Shown here one piece after another: positions 7,306-17,687 of a stretch of 64,000 nucleotides of DNA (positions are counted from its first letter, which is position 1; each line of letters starts with the position of its first letter). The notes beneath the pieces were generated by a model. That model searched no databases. It was not told the DNA's origin and saw only the letters and a program-made list of their open reading frames with translations. The position numbers were made by a program, and so were the translations under genes. Origin of the DNA: Streptomyces violaceusniger (lineage in GTDB: Bacteria > Actinomycetota > Actinomycetes > Streptomycetales > Streptomycetaceae); the NCBI GenBank assembly GCA_005405945.1, contig BJHW01000001.1:8618001-8682000 (forward strand). The letters run 5' to 3'.

Positions 7306-8583
7306 TCAGAGTTTACGGCCTCCGATCCCCTCGCACAGCACGCGGTCGATGAGGCCCTGAAGGGCCCCCTCGGCCCGGAGTATCTGCTCGTCATCGGCGG
7401 TCTTGCCGCTGGAGCTGATGGTCACCGAGCGCCGCCCGCCCTCGGTGAAGCCGGTGCGCACCGTGGCCCCTTCGAGGTCGCCGCCGTGGCCCCAGCGGTA
7501 GCCGCCGCAGCTGAGTGGCTGCCGTATCATCCCGAGCCCGTACTGGGCGTGTGGGAAGGCCACCTCGAAGTCCGGTCCGACGGGGACGGTCCGGCGCATC
7601 TCGGCCAGCTGCGCCGGGGGCAGCAGACGGCCGCTCAGCAGTGCGGTGTAGAACCGGTCCAGATCGCGGTCGGTGCTGATGAGGGAACCGGCCGCGCCGC
7701 CCCAGGAGACGTTCCGCAGCGTGGTGTCCGTCCAGCCGTCGGAGCCGGGGAAGCGCTGATACGTATGGGCGTACGGGGCCTTGATCCGTGGATCGTCCCC
7801 GGGCTCGTAGGTGCCGGTCAGGCCCAGCGGGCGGATGATGCGGTCGCGGACCTCCTCGGGCCATGCGCGTCCGGTGACCTTCTGGATGATCATTCCGGCG
7901 AGGACATAGCCGGGGTTGGAGTAGTTCCAGTCGGGCTTCGGGTCATCGGCCGGGGCGGGCGGGAAGTCGGGCCGGTGCTTCACCGCCCCGGCGACCACCC
8001 GCTCGGGGGAGACATGGTCGAACCGGGTCCGCTCGAAGTCCGCCGCCGAGTCGCCCGTGTCGTCGCTGTAGGCGTAGTTGTGGATGCCGCTGGTGTGCTG
8101 GAGCAGATTCCTGACGGTGATCCGGCGGCCGTCGTTGCCATTGCCGCTCACCACACCCGGCAGCCACCTGTCCACCGGGTCGCTCAGCGAGAGCCGCCCC
8201 TCGGCGACGAGTTGGAGGACGACGGTGGCCACGAAGGACTTGGTGACGCTCGCGGCCCGGTAGTGCGCCCCGTACGGCATGGGACGGCCGGTGCCGCGCT
8301 CCGCCTCACCCGCGCGGGCGTGGATCCGGTGGTGGCCGTCGCGCACCTCCACGGTGAGGCCGATGAACCCGGCGTCCTCCAGCGTCCGGGCCACCGCGCG
8401 CCGCAACTCGGCCTCGGTGAGCCGGTGGCCGGCGGAGGCGGTGGAGGCGGCGGAGTCGGTGCTGGCTTTGGGGACCGTGGTGGTGGCGGCGGCCGGAACC
8501 GCGGCCGCACCGCCGAGGAGGGCGGCGGTGACGGCGGCGGCCGTGACGAGGCGTAAACGAGGGCGCTTCGTGGGTGCGTTCAT
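7306..8583 (-). CDS. Exported serine hydrolase (beta-lactamase / D,D-peptidase class C fold)
   Basis: An exported 425-residue enzyme of the class C beta-lactamase / D-alanyl-D-alanine carboxypeptidase family, acting on peptidoglycan peptides, esters or similar substrates. Residues 1-33 form a Sec signal (RLRLVTAAAVTAALLGGAAAVPAAA). Catalytic motifs are SVTK (S112 and K115), the tyrosine motif YSN (Y221-N223), and HGG (WGHGGDLEG) in place of KTG. Typical family segments include LLQHTSGIHNYA and YSNPGYVLAGMIIQ. The start is ATG 8583. The HGG rather than KTG motif points to the peptidase/esterase branch rather than a true beta-lactamase. The substrate is unknown. Confidence 0.9.
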   Translation of the reverse strand: MNAPTKRPRLRLVTAAAVTAALLGGAAAVPAAATTTVPKASTDSAASTASAGHRLTEAELRRAVARTLEDAGFIGLTVEVRDGHHRIHARAGEAERGTGRPMPYGAHYRAASVTKSFVATVVLQLVAEGRLSLSDPVDRWLPGVVSGNGNDGRRITVRNLLQHTSGIHNYAYSDDTGDSAADFERTRFDHVSPERVVAGAVKHRPDFPPAPADDPKPDWNYSNPGYVLAGMIIQKVTGRAWPEEVRDRIIRPLGLTGTYEPGDDPRIKAPYAHTYQRFPGSDGWTDTTLRNVSWGGAAGSLISTDRDLDRFYTALLSGRLLPPAQLAEMRRTVPVGPDFEVAFPHAQYGLGMIRQPLSCGGYRWGHGGDLEGATVRTGFTEGGRRSVTISSSGKTADDEQILRAEGALQGLIDRVLCEGIGGRKL

Positions 8584-8725
8584 GTCTCACCAGCTTCCGG
8601 GGACGGTGGTGCCCCGGCCATGCGGCAAGCCCCCGGGTTCGGGTGGGGACAGCCCCATGGCCGGGCTCCTTTCGGGTTCCGGCCGGGCGCTCGGGGCCTC
8701 GGTCCAGGTCCGGCCGCCGATCCGA

Positions 8726-9484
8726 TCAGGCCGACGAGCCGCTGTCCACCACGAGGTCCGTGCCGACCACGGCGCCCGCCGCCGGTGAGGCGAGGTAGAG
8801 CACGGCCGCCGCGATCTCGTCCGCCTCCGCCACCCGGCCCAGCGGAGTCTCGCTCTTCGCCCGCTCGGCGCGGTCGGCCTCGGTCTCACCCGGCAGCAGC
8901 GACATGGGGCCGTCGGAGGCGCCCGGGCTGACCGCGTTGATCCGGATGCCCTGGTGGATGTGGTCGAGCGCGGCGATCCGGGTCAGCGTGGCGACCGCCG
9001 CCTTGGAGGTGCTGTAGGCGCCGAGGCCCGATACCCGCAGATGGGCGCCGAGGTTGGAGGAGACATTGACGATCGCCCCGCCGCCGTGCTCCTTCATGTG
9101 CGCGATCTGGTGCTTCATGGCCAGCCAGACACCGGTGACATTGGTGCGCAGCACCGTCTCCCAGTCCTCCTCGCTGATCTCGCCGACGGGCCCCTTGCCG
9201 CGCAGTATCCCGGCGTTGTTGACGGCGATGTCCAGTCCGCCGAAGCGGGTGACGGCGGCGTGCACCAGCTCCCGCAGCTGTCCGGAGTCGGTCACATCGG
9301 CGGTCACGGCGGCGGCCCGGCCATCGGCGGCCTCGATGAGGCGGACCGTCTCGGCCAGGGTGGACGCGGTGCGGCCCGCGGCCACCACGGAGGCGCCTTC
9401 GGCGGCGAAGGCGAGCGCGATGGCACGGCCGAGGCCGGTGCCCGCTCCGGTGACGAGGGCGGTCTTTCCGGTGAAGCGGTTCAC
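8726..9484 (-). CDS. Short-chain dehydrogenase/reductase (SDR)
   Basis: A 252-residue classical SDR that oxidises or reduces a small alcohol or ketone with NAD(P). It has the cofactor glycine motif TGAGTGLG (12-19), the NNAG motif, the catalytic Ser (NVSSNLG) and the YxxxK pair (YSTSK), and ends with the usual VVDSGSSA C-terminus. Start GTG 9484 overlaps the stop of the upstream MFS gene in GTGA, so the two are translationally coupled. It may therefore process the compound that the MFS protein exports. The substrate is not predictable. Confidence 0.9.
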   Translation of the reverse strand: MNRFTGKTALVTGAGTGLGRAIALAFAAEGASVVAAGRTASTLAETVRLIEAADGRAAAVTADVTDSGQLRELVHAAVTRFGGLDIAVNNAGILRGKGPVGEISEEDWETVLRTNVTGVWLAMKHQIAHMKEHGGGAIVNVSSNLGAHLRVSGLGAYSTSKAAVATLTRIAALDHIHQGIRINAVSPGASDGPMSLLPGETEADRAERAKSETPLGRVAEADEIAAAVLYLASPAAGAVVGTDLVVDSGSSA

Positions 9485-10905
9485 TGCGTGGCTCCTTGAG
9501 GAAGAGAGGAGGAACGGGACGGACGGCTCCGCTGGACGCGGAGGTTCAGGGCGGCGACGAGGACGAGCGCGGCCCCCGTCGCGGCGAGGGAGACGGCATC
9601 GCTGCCGAAGGTGAGCACGATGGCGAAGACCACGGTCGGGCCGAGCTCCATCGCGGTGTTCAGCACCCCGCCCGCGAGCCCGGTCCGCTCATGCGGCACC
9701 CCGTGGGTGGTGAGCACGGCGGCCCCGGCGAAGGAGGCGGCGGCCCCGGCCGGCAGCAGCACCAGTCCCGGCAGCAGCGCGGAGGCGTACGGGATGTGCG
9801 GGTCGAGCCCGGTGAGGGCGAGCAGCACCAGCCCGGCCCCCGCCGTGGCCAGCCCGGCGGCGGCGACGACGCGGGGGCCGAAGCGGGCTATCAGGGGCCC
9901 GGCCGCCCGGCCCGAGGTGAGCAGGGCGAGGGCGAACGGCACAAAGGCGGCCGAGGTCCGCAGCGGCGACCAGTCCCGGTCCTGCTGGAGATGGAGCGAG
10001 AGGGTCACAAAGGTCATCGCGGTCGCGCAGGCGCTGAACGCGATGGCCGCGAGGGCGAGCGCCCGCCGCCGGTCCCGCAGGAAGCGGGGCGGCAGCAGCG
10101 GATCGCCCGCCCGGCGCTCGGCGCACCAGAACGCGAGGAGCAGCGCGGCCCCGATGAGCAGGGGTACCAGCACCCCGGCCGACGACCAGGGCAGGGCGTC
10201 GGTGACCACGAGCCCATAGCTGGCGAGCGTGATCCCGGCCGTGGCCAGCAGCGCGCCCGGCAGATCGAGCGCCCGGCCCCGGCTCGGCGGTGTGTCCGGC
10301 AGCAGCCGGGGCGCGAGGACGAGGGCGGCCACGGCCACCGCCGGCGGTACGGCGAAGCTCCAGCGCCAGGACAACAGCTCGGCTATCACGCCGGAGAGCA
10401 GATTGCCCGCGGTCGCGCCGAGCACGGAGAGCCCGCCCCAGGTGGCCATCGCCTTGCCGTAGGCGGTGGGAGCGGGGAAGACGGCGCGCAGCACGCCCAT
10501 GGCGGCGGGCGCTATCAGGGCCGCCCCCGCGCCCTGGGCGAACCGGGCCGCGAGCAGGGTCCCGATACCGGGGGCGAACGGGGCGGCGGCCGAGGCGGCG
10601 GCGAAGAGGACGAGCCCGGCGGTGAGGGCCCGCCGCCCGCCGTAGCGGTCGGCGAGGCGCCCGCCGAAGAGCAGCAGCCCGGCGAAGGTCAGCCCATAGG
10701 CGGCGCTGAGCAGAATCAGATCGGCCCGCTCCAGACCGAAGGCGCGGCCGATCTCGGGCAGCGGCACGGCGATCGCGGCGAGCGTGAAGATCAGGGTTAT
10801 CTGGACGGAGCCGAGCAGGGCGAAGGCCCGGCGATGGTGGGTCGTGGTGGTGGGGTCGGTGTCGGTTTCTGTGTCTGTGTCGCGCGGGGCGTCGGTGACG
10901 GTCAT
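9481..10905 (-). CDS. MFS drug-efflux-type transporter (DHA2-like, about 14 TM)
   Basis: A 474-residue inner-membrane exporter driven by proton exchange. Family hallmarks are the motif-A-like loop GGRLADRYGGRRA and motif C-like AGNLLSGVIAELLSWRWSF, with about 14 hydrophobic segments. The N-terminus is a Thr/Asp-rich cytosolic tail. ATG 10905 has GGGGGAG just upstream. The promoter region contains a TTGACCGATCG-type element (10920-10934) that matches one in front of the neighbouring TetR gene, so TetR repression of this exporter is likely. It is translationally coupled to the downstream SDR. Confidence 0.88.
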   Translation of the reverse strand: MTVTDAPRDTDTETDTDPTTTTHHRRAFALLGSVQITLIFTLAAIAVPLPEIGRAFGLERADLILLSAAYGLTFAGLLLFGGRLADRYGGRRALTAGLVLFAAASAAAPFAPGIGTLLAARFAQGAGAALIAPAAMGVLRAVFPAPTAYGKAMATWGGLSVLGATAGNLLSGVIAELLSWRWSFAVPPAVAVAALVLAPRLLPDTPPSRGRALDLPGALLATAGITLASYGLVVTDALPWSSAGVLVPLLIGAALLLAFWCAERRAGDPLLPPRFLRDRRRALALAAIAFSACATAMTFVTLSLHLQQDRDWSPLRTSAAFVPFALALLTSGRAAGPLIARFGPRVVAAAGLATAGAGLVLLALTGLDPHIPYASALLPGLVLLPAGAAASFAGAAVLTTHGVPHERTGLAGGVLNTAMELGPTVVFAIVLTFGSDAVSLAATGAALVLVAALNLRVQRSRPSRSSSLPQGATQ

Positions 10906-10919
10906 CGCTCCCCCAATAT

Positions 10920-10934
10920 TTGACCGATCGTTTT
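10920..10934. promoter_or_regulatory. Putative TetR operator before the MFS gene
   Basis: TTGACCGATCGTTTT on the plus strand contains the near-palindrome ACCGATCGTT. It sits about 15-30 bases upstream of the MFS start codon, over the expected transcription start. It matches 13 of 15 bases with the element upstream of the TetR gene itself (11681-11695, opposite strand). Confidence 0.6.
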
Positions 10935-11073
10935 AATATGAAGGCATGCGTATGGGCTCTGTGTGGCTCCCGTGATCGTGATGTGGTGCGGCTCCGGGCC
11001 TATGGGCGGTGGAGAGGTGGCAGATGAGACGTGGAGGTGGTGGGAGGTGGGCCCAAAGGTCAGACCATGGAGA

Positions 11074-11658
11074 TCAGTCCAGCAATGCCAGCGCCTGCTC
11101 CGCCGCGTCCCGCACCCGGGCCGGGTCGTCCGATGCCTTACCGACCACCCGCAGCCCCTGCAGCAGCACGAACAGCATCCGTGCCAGCGCACGGGGGTCG
11201 CGGTCCTCGGGGAGCTCCCCCTGGGCCTGGGCCCGTATCAGCGCGGAGCACAGCGGAGTCTCCACGCGGTCCCAGCTGAGTTCCACCCGGCGGGCCGCCG
11301 CCGGGTCGTGCGGGGCCAGCTCGGTCGCGGTGTTGGTCACCAGGCAGCCGGCCAGCCGCATCTCCGGGGAGGCGGCCTCCTCGGCGAAGCGGCGCACCAC
11401 CGCCCGCACTGCGGGCAGCGCCGGACCGGGCTGGGACAGCTCGGCCAGCAGGGACGGGTCGCGCGTCTCCGCATAGCGGTCCATGGCCTTCAGGTACAGC
11501 TCGTGCTTGCTGCCGAAGGTCGCGTAGATGCTGGCGCGGCCGATGCCGAGATGGTCGACGAGGTCCGCCATCGAGGTCGCTTCGTAGCCGCGCTGCCAGA
11601 ACAGCTCGAGAGCCGACTGCAGGGCGGCCTCTGGATCGAATTCCTTCGTTCTGGCCAT
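11074..11658 (-). CDS. TetR-family transcriptional repressor
   Basis: A 194-residue ligand-responsive repressor. The N-terminal TetR HTH is clear: FDPEAALQSALELFWQRGYEATSMADLVDHLGIGRASIYATFGSKHELY, with the recognition helix at about 40-55. The C-terminal ligand domain resembles the TetR_C_6/16-like group. Start ATG 11658. It lies immediately upstream of the MFS-SDR pair in the same direction, separated by 168 bases, and the two promoters share a candidate operator, which predicts autoregulation and control of the exporter. Confidence 0.9.
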   Translation of the reverse strand: MARTKEFDPEAALQSALELFWQRGYEATSMADLVDHLGIGRASIYATFGSKHELYLKAMDRYAETRDPSLLAELSQPGPALPAVRAVVRRFAEEAASPEMRLAGCLVTNTATELAPHDPAAARRVELSWDRVETPLCSALIRAQAQGELPEDRDPRALARMLFVLLQGLRVVGKASDDPARVRDAAEQALALLD

Positions 11659-11680
11659 GACCCAACCGTAGCACCTAACC

Positions 11681-11695
11681 AGAACGAGCGGTCAA
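11681..11695. promoter_or_regulatory. Putative TetR autoregulatory operator
   Basis: On the minus strand this reads TTGACCGCTCGTTCT, 23 bases upstream of the TetR ATG, matching the element before the MFS gene at 13 of 15 positions. TTGACC could also serve as the -35 hexamer of this promoter. Confidence 0.55.
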
Positions 11696-11788
11696 GAACA
11701 CTTTCGAGTGAAGACCCGGACGCGGAACGTATGTACGGGACCGCGAGGCAACGGGGCCACGGAGCAGCGGAGCTACCGGGCCCGGTAG

Positions 11789-11828
11789 GGGCCGGCCGAC
11801 GCAGGGGGCGCTCCCCGTCGGCCGGCCC
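11789..11828 (-). terminator. GC hairpin downstream of fdhD
   Basis: Perfect 13-base arms (GGGCCGGCCGACG and its complement) surround a 14-base loop, beginning 30 bases after the fdhD stop on the minus strand. There is no U-tract, which is common for actinobacterial terminators. It would end the formate dehydrogenase transcript before the TetR promoter. Confidence 0.65.
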
Positions 11829-11857
11829 GCCAACCCGTGCAGCGGGCGGACCGCTCC

Positions 11858-12726
11858 TCAGGCCCCGCCGACCGCTGTCCGCAGGGCGAGCCGCTGCTCG
11901 CCCGCGTACACGTTCATCGAGGTGCCGCGGAGGAAGCCGACCAGGGTCAGCCCCGTCTCCGCCGCCAGATCCACCGCCAGCGAGGAGGGCGCCGACACCG
12001 CCGCCAGCACCGGGATCCCCGCCATCACGGCCTTCTGCGCCAGTTCGAAGGAGGCGCGCCCCGAGACCATCAGTACCGTCCCCGACAGCGGCAGCAGGCC
12101 CTGCTGGAGCGCCCGCCCCACCAGCTTGTCCACCGCGTTGTGCCGCCCCACGTCCTCCCGCAGGTCCAGCAGCTCACCGTCCGGGGTGAACAGCGCCGCC
12201 GCGTGCAGACCGCCGGTCCGGTCGAAGACGCGCTGCGCCGCGCGGAGCCGGTCCGGGAGCACGGCGAGCGTCTCCGGCTCGATCCGGACGGCAGAGCCCC
12301 CGGCGTCCTCGAGGTCGTCCGCCAGCGGCCAGCGCGCGGTCGTCCGCACCGCGTCCAGGCTGGCCTTGCCGCACAGACCGCAGGACGAGGTCGTGTAGAC
12401 ATTGCGCTCGAGGGTGATGTCCGGGACCGGCACGCCCGGGGCCAGGCTCACGTCCACCACGTTGTAGGTGTTGGATCCTCCCCCGGGGTCGCGCCCGCGC
12501 AGTAGACGATGTTCGCCAGCTCGTCCGCGCGCCCGAGGACGCCCTCGCTCACCAGGAACCCGGCGGCGAGGGCGAAGTCGTCGCCCGGAGTGCGCATGGT
12601 GATGGCCAGCGGTTTGCCGTTCAGCCGGATCTCCAGCGGCTCCTCCGCCACGAGGGTGTCCGGCCGGGTGCTGACCGCCCCGTCCCGGATGCGGATGACG
12701 CGGCGTCGCTCGGTGACCCGTCCCAT
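11858..12726 (-). CDS. fdhD: Formate dehydrogenase sulfurtransferase FdhD, apparent frameshift
   Basis: FdhD transfers sulfur from the cysteine desulfurase to the molybdenum cofactor of formate dehydrogenase and is needed for its activity. The N-terminal half (PDTLVAEEPLEIRLNGKPLAITMRTPGDDFALAAGFLVSEG) and C-terminal half (the CGLCG motif, with its conserved cysteine pair, and GGLHAAALF...REDVGRHNAVDKLVG) are both intact but in different frames. One base added around 12474-12484 (a C5G4 stretch) joins them as PGEGSNTYNVVDV. The corrected protein is about 289 residues from ATG 12726, a normal length. It is the last gene of the formate dehydrogenase operon, six bases after the iron-sulfur subunit. 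I regard the break as a sequence error. Confidence 0.88.
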
Positions 12727-12731
12727 GTCGA

Positions 12732-13600
12732 TCAGTCCCGGTTCTGTGCGTGGTTCTGTACGTGCTGGTACCCGAAACGGCCCTTGATGCACAGGTTCCC
12801 GTGCGTGACGGGGTTGTCGTGCGGCGAGGTGACCTTCACGATCTCATTCTCCTGCACGTGGAGGGTGAGATTGCAGCCCACACCACAGTAGGCGCACACC
12901 GTGGTCGTCTCCGTCTGGGCCGCCTCGTCCCACGTCCCGGCCGCCCGCATGTCGAACTCCGTCTTGAAGCTCAGCGCGCCGGTCGGGCACACCTCGATGC
13001 AGTTGCCGCAGTAGACACACGCGGAGTCGGTGAGGGGCGCGTCGTGCTCGGTGGAGATCCGGGCGTCGAAGCCGCGGCCCGCGACCGCGATCGCGAAGGT
13101 GTTCTGCCACTGCTCACCGCAGGCGTCCACGCACTTGTAGCAGAGGATGCATTTGTCGTAGTCGCGGACGTACAGGTCGTTGTCGACCTTGGGCTCCTCG
13201 TCCACCCGGGCCGCGTCCGCGCCGAAGCGGTCCGGCTCGGCCCCGTACTCCTCGATCCACTCGGCGGCGCGCGGGGTCGTGGACAGATCGGTGGAGGAGG
13301 CCAGCAGCTCCAGGACGACCTTACGGCTGTGCCGGGCCCGCTCGGTGTCCGTGCGCACCTCCATGTCCTGCTCCACCCGGCGGGAGCAGGCGGGGGCGAG
13401 GGTGCGGGCGCCCTCCACCTCCACCACGCACACCCGGCAGGCGTTCTTCGGAGTGAGCGTGTCGCCCTGGCACAGGGTCGGGATGTCCTTGCCCGCGGCG
13501 CGGCACGCGTCCAGCAGGGTGCTGCCCTCCGGGGCGCGGACCGGCTCGCCGTCCAGGGTGAGGTCGACCAGTCGGCGCGGGGGTCGCAGCGGTATCGCGG

Positions 13601-13604
<4 letters not shown>
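12732..13604 (-). CDS. Formate dehydrogenase iron-sulfur protein (detached N-terminal part of alpha subunit)
   Basis: A 290-residue electron-transfer protein. In order it has a plant-type [2Fe-2S] domain (CQGDTLTPKNACRVC), a NuoG-type His-Cys3 region (HSRKVVLELL), two [4Fe-4S] motifs (CILCYKCVDAC and CVYCGNCIEVCPTGAL), and finally the molybdopterin-enzyme Fe4S4 motif (CAYCGVGCN...GNLCIKG). In NAD-dependent formate dehydrogenases these domains form the N-terminus of the large alpha subunit and continue directly into the molybdopterin domain. Here the chain stops just after that motif (GYQHVQNHAQNRD), and the rest is the separate gene at 15442-17391. GTG 13604 overlaps the upstream stop (GTGA). 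No frameshift joins the two parts, because their gene order is reversed. Confidence 0.88.
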
Positions 13605-15439
<1,835 letters not shown>

Positions 15440-15441
15440 GA

Positions 15442-17391
15442 TCAGCTCCTTACGGCGGTCACGGGAATCTTCTCGATCCTTATGGCTGACGCCTTGAACT
15501 CCGCCGTCCCCGCGATCGGGCAGTTCGCCTCGATCGTCAGGGAGTTGGTGTCCACCTCGTCGGGGAAGTGCATGGTCATGAAGGCGAGCCCCGGCCGCAG
15601 CCCGGGATCGATCCACACCGGCGCCACCACCGAACCGCGCCGCGAGGTGACCCGCACCCGCTCCTCGGCCTCCACCCGGTAGCGGGCCGCGTCCTCCGGG
15701 CACAGCTCGATGTACTCGCCACGCCGCAGCGGAGAGGCGAAACCCCCGCTCTGCACCCCGGTGTTGTACGAGTCCAGGCGCCGCCCCGTGGTGAGCCGGA
15801 TCGGAAAGGCGTCATCGGTCAGATCGACCGGCGGATCGTGCTTCACCGGGCCGAAGGGGGCGAGCGGGCCGCGCAGCGCCGGATCGCTCTCCCACAGGCG
15901 GCTGTGCAGATAGGTGGGCTCGAGACGGTCGGTGCTGGGGCAGGGCCACTGGATGCCCTGGTGCTCCTCCAGCCGCTCGTAGGTCATGCCGAAGTGGTCC
16001 GGGGAGACGGCGCGCAGCTCGTTCCAGACCTCCTCCGCGCCCTCGAACTTCCAGTCGTGGCCGAGCCGCCGCGCCAGCTCGCAGATGATGTCGATGTCCT
16101 CGCGCGCCTCGCCCGGCGGCTCAACGGCCTTGCGCACCCGCTGGACGCGCCGCTCGCTGTTGGTGGTGGTGCCCTCCGTCTCGCACCAGCCGGCGGTCGC
16201 CGGGAGCACCACATCGGCCAGCTCGGCGGTCCTGGTGAGGAAGATGTCCTGGACCACCAGGTGCTCCAGCGACTCAAGCCGCCTGACGGCCTGCTCGGTG
16301 TCGGCCTCGGACTGGGCCGGGTTCTCGCCTATGCAGTAGACGGCGCGCAGTTCGCCGGCCTCCATGGCCTCGAACATCTCGGTGAGGTTCAGCCCGTAGC
16401 GCGGCTGGATGACCACGTCCCAGGCGCGCTCGAACTTGGACCGGACGGGCGGGTCCAGGATGTCCTGGAAGCCGGGCAGCCGGTTGGGGATGGCGCCCAT
16501 GTCGCCGCCGCCCTGCACGTTGTTCTGGCCGCGCAGCGGCTGGAGCCCGCAGCCGTACCTGCCGACATGGCCGGTCAGCAGGGAGAGGTTGATCAGCGCC
16601 CGGACGTTGTCGGTGCCGTTGTGGTGCTCGGTGATGCCGAGCGTCCAGCACAGCTGGGCGCGCTCGGCGGTGGCGTAGGCGTGCGCGAGGTCGCGGATGG
16701 CGTCCGCCGGGACGCCGGTGACCTTCTCCGCGACGCTCAGCGTCCAGGGCTCCACATGGGCCGCGTACTCCTCGAAGCCGGTGGTCGCGCGCTCGATGAA
16801 GGCCCGGTTGGCGAGCCCCGCGTGGATGATCTCGCGGCCCACGGCGTGGGCGAGCGGGATGTCGGTGCCGACGTTCAGCCCCAGCCAGCTCTCCGCCCAT
16901 TCGGCGGTCGAGGTGCGGCGCGGATCGACGGCGTACATCCGGGCGCCGTTGCGGATGCCCTTGAGGACGTGGTGGAAGAAGATCGGGTGCGCGAAGCGGG
17001 CGTTGGAGCCCCACATCACGATGAGGTCGGTGTCCTCGACCTCCGCGTACGAGGAGGTTCCGCCGCCGGAGCCGAAGACGGCGGACAGCCCCGCGACGCT
17101 GGGCGCGTGGCAGGTGCGGTTGCAGGAGTCGACGTTGTTGGTGCCGATCACCACCCGTGTGAACTTCTGGGCCACGTAGTTCATCTCGTTGGTGGCGCGG
17201 GCGCAGGAGAACATGCCGAACGCGTCGGGCCCGTGGGCCGCCGTCACGGCCCGGAACCCGGCGGCGGCCCGGCTGAGCGCCTCGTCCCAGGAGGCGCGCC
17301 GGAGTTCTCCGCTCACTGAGTCCCGCACCAGGGGATGGGTCAGCCGCGGGTACTGCTTCTGCTGTCGGTTGCGCTGGCGGTTACGGGCCAC
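15442..17391 (-). CDS. Formate dehydrogenase catalytic subunit (molybdopterin domain only)
   Basis: Oxidises formate to CO2 at a Mo/W-bis-MGD centre. The 649 residues cover the molybdopterin oxidoreductase domain and the C-terminal molydopterin-dinucleotide-binding domain (LTTGRRLDSYNTGVQSGG). The active-site segment DSCNRTCHAPS contains Cys94-His95, equivalent to the metal-ligand Cys and catalytic His of formate dehydrogenases. Typical bis-MGD segments follow (GITEHHNGTDNVRALINLSLLTG, LRGQNNVQGGGDMG). The usual N-terminal Fe4S4 domain is missing and is encoded two genes downstream. GTG 17391 has AAGGAG seven bases upstream. First gene of the fdh operon; an operator-like site lies at 17460-17478. 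Confidence 0.9.
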   Translation of the reverse strand: MARNRQRNRQQKQYPRLTHPLVRDSVSGELRRASWDEALSRAAAGFRAVTAAHGPDAFGMFSCARATNEMNYVAQKFTRVVIGTNNVDSCNRTCHAPSVAGLSAVFGSGGGTSSYAEVEDTDLIVMWGSNARFAHPIFFHHVLKGIRNGARMYAVDPRRTSTAEWAESWLGLNVGTDIPLAHAVGREIIHAGLANRAFIERATTGFEEYAAHVEPWTLSVAEKVTGVPADAIRDLAHAYATAERAQLCWTLGITEHHNGTDNVRALINLSLLTGHVGRYGCGLQPLRGQNNVQGGGDMGAIPNRLPGFQDILDPPVRSKFERAWDVVIQPRYGLNLTEMFEAMEAGELRAVYCIGENPAQSEADTEQAVRRLESLEHLVVQDIFLTRTAELADVVLPATAGWCETEGTTTNSERRVQRVRKAVEPPGEAREDIDIICELARRLGHDWKFEGAEEVWNELRAVSPDHFGMTYERLEEHQGIQWPCPSTDRLEPTYLHSRLWESDPALRGPLAPFGPVKHDPPVDLTDDAFPIRLTTGRRLDSYNTGVQSGGFASPLRRGEYIELCPEDAARYRVEAEERVRVTSRRGSVVAPVWIDPGLRPGLAFMTMHFPDEVDTNSLTIEANCPIAGTAEFKASAIRIEKIPVTAVRS

Positions 17392-17459
17392 GACGGGCTC
17401 CTTACGGCGGTCACGCCGCTCGGTGCGACGTGAGGGGACCGAGCGTCCGGGTATCGTCG

Positions 17460-17478
17460 ACTGAATATTGAATACAGT
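17460..17478 (-). promoter_or_regulatory. Putative GntR operator before formate dehydrogenase
   Basis: The minus strand reads ACTGTATTCAATATTCAGT, an AT island with imperfect dyad halves ACTGTAT and ATTCAGT. ACTGTAnnCAATA is shared with the GntR gene's own upstream region (19230-19242) and, with one change at the end, with oxc (61059-61071). It lies about 70-90 bases upstream of the catalytic subunit gene. Confidence 0.6.
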
Positions 17479-17564
17479 ATGCCCGAGAAGGGGGTCAAGG
17501 AGTCGGACGACACCTCAACCCCCCTCGGGCTTCTGGGCGATGGACCTCGGACGGTGGAGCGGGC

Positions 17565-17687
17565 TCAGCCGGTGAAGAGCTGGGTGGCCTTCCGGACGAG
17601 CTCGTAGACCCCGTACCCGAAGGGCAGCGCCACCCAGGCCCAGACGGCCACGGTCAGCGCGGTGCGGTTCCTGGTGGGCTCGGTCAT
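17565..17687 (-). CDS. MFS transporter small subunit (40 aa, one TM)
   Basis: A 40-residue protein with a single hydrophobic helix (ALTVAVWAWVALPFGYGVYELV). ATG 17687 overlaps the stop of the OFA-type transporter in ATGA, so it is translationally coupled to it. Small one-helix proteins of this kind are a recognised companion of actinobacterial oxalate/formate-antiporter-family transporters ('MFS transporter small subunit'); the exact role, probably stabilising the carrier, is unknown. Confidence 0.75.
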   Translation of the reverse strand: MTEPTRNRTALTVAVWAWVALPFGYGVYELVRKATQLFTG

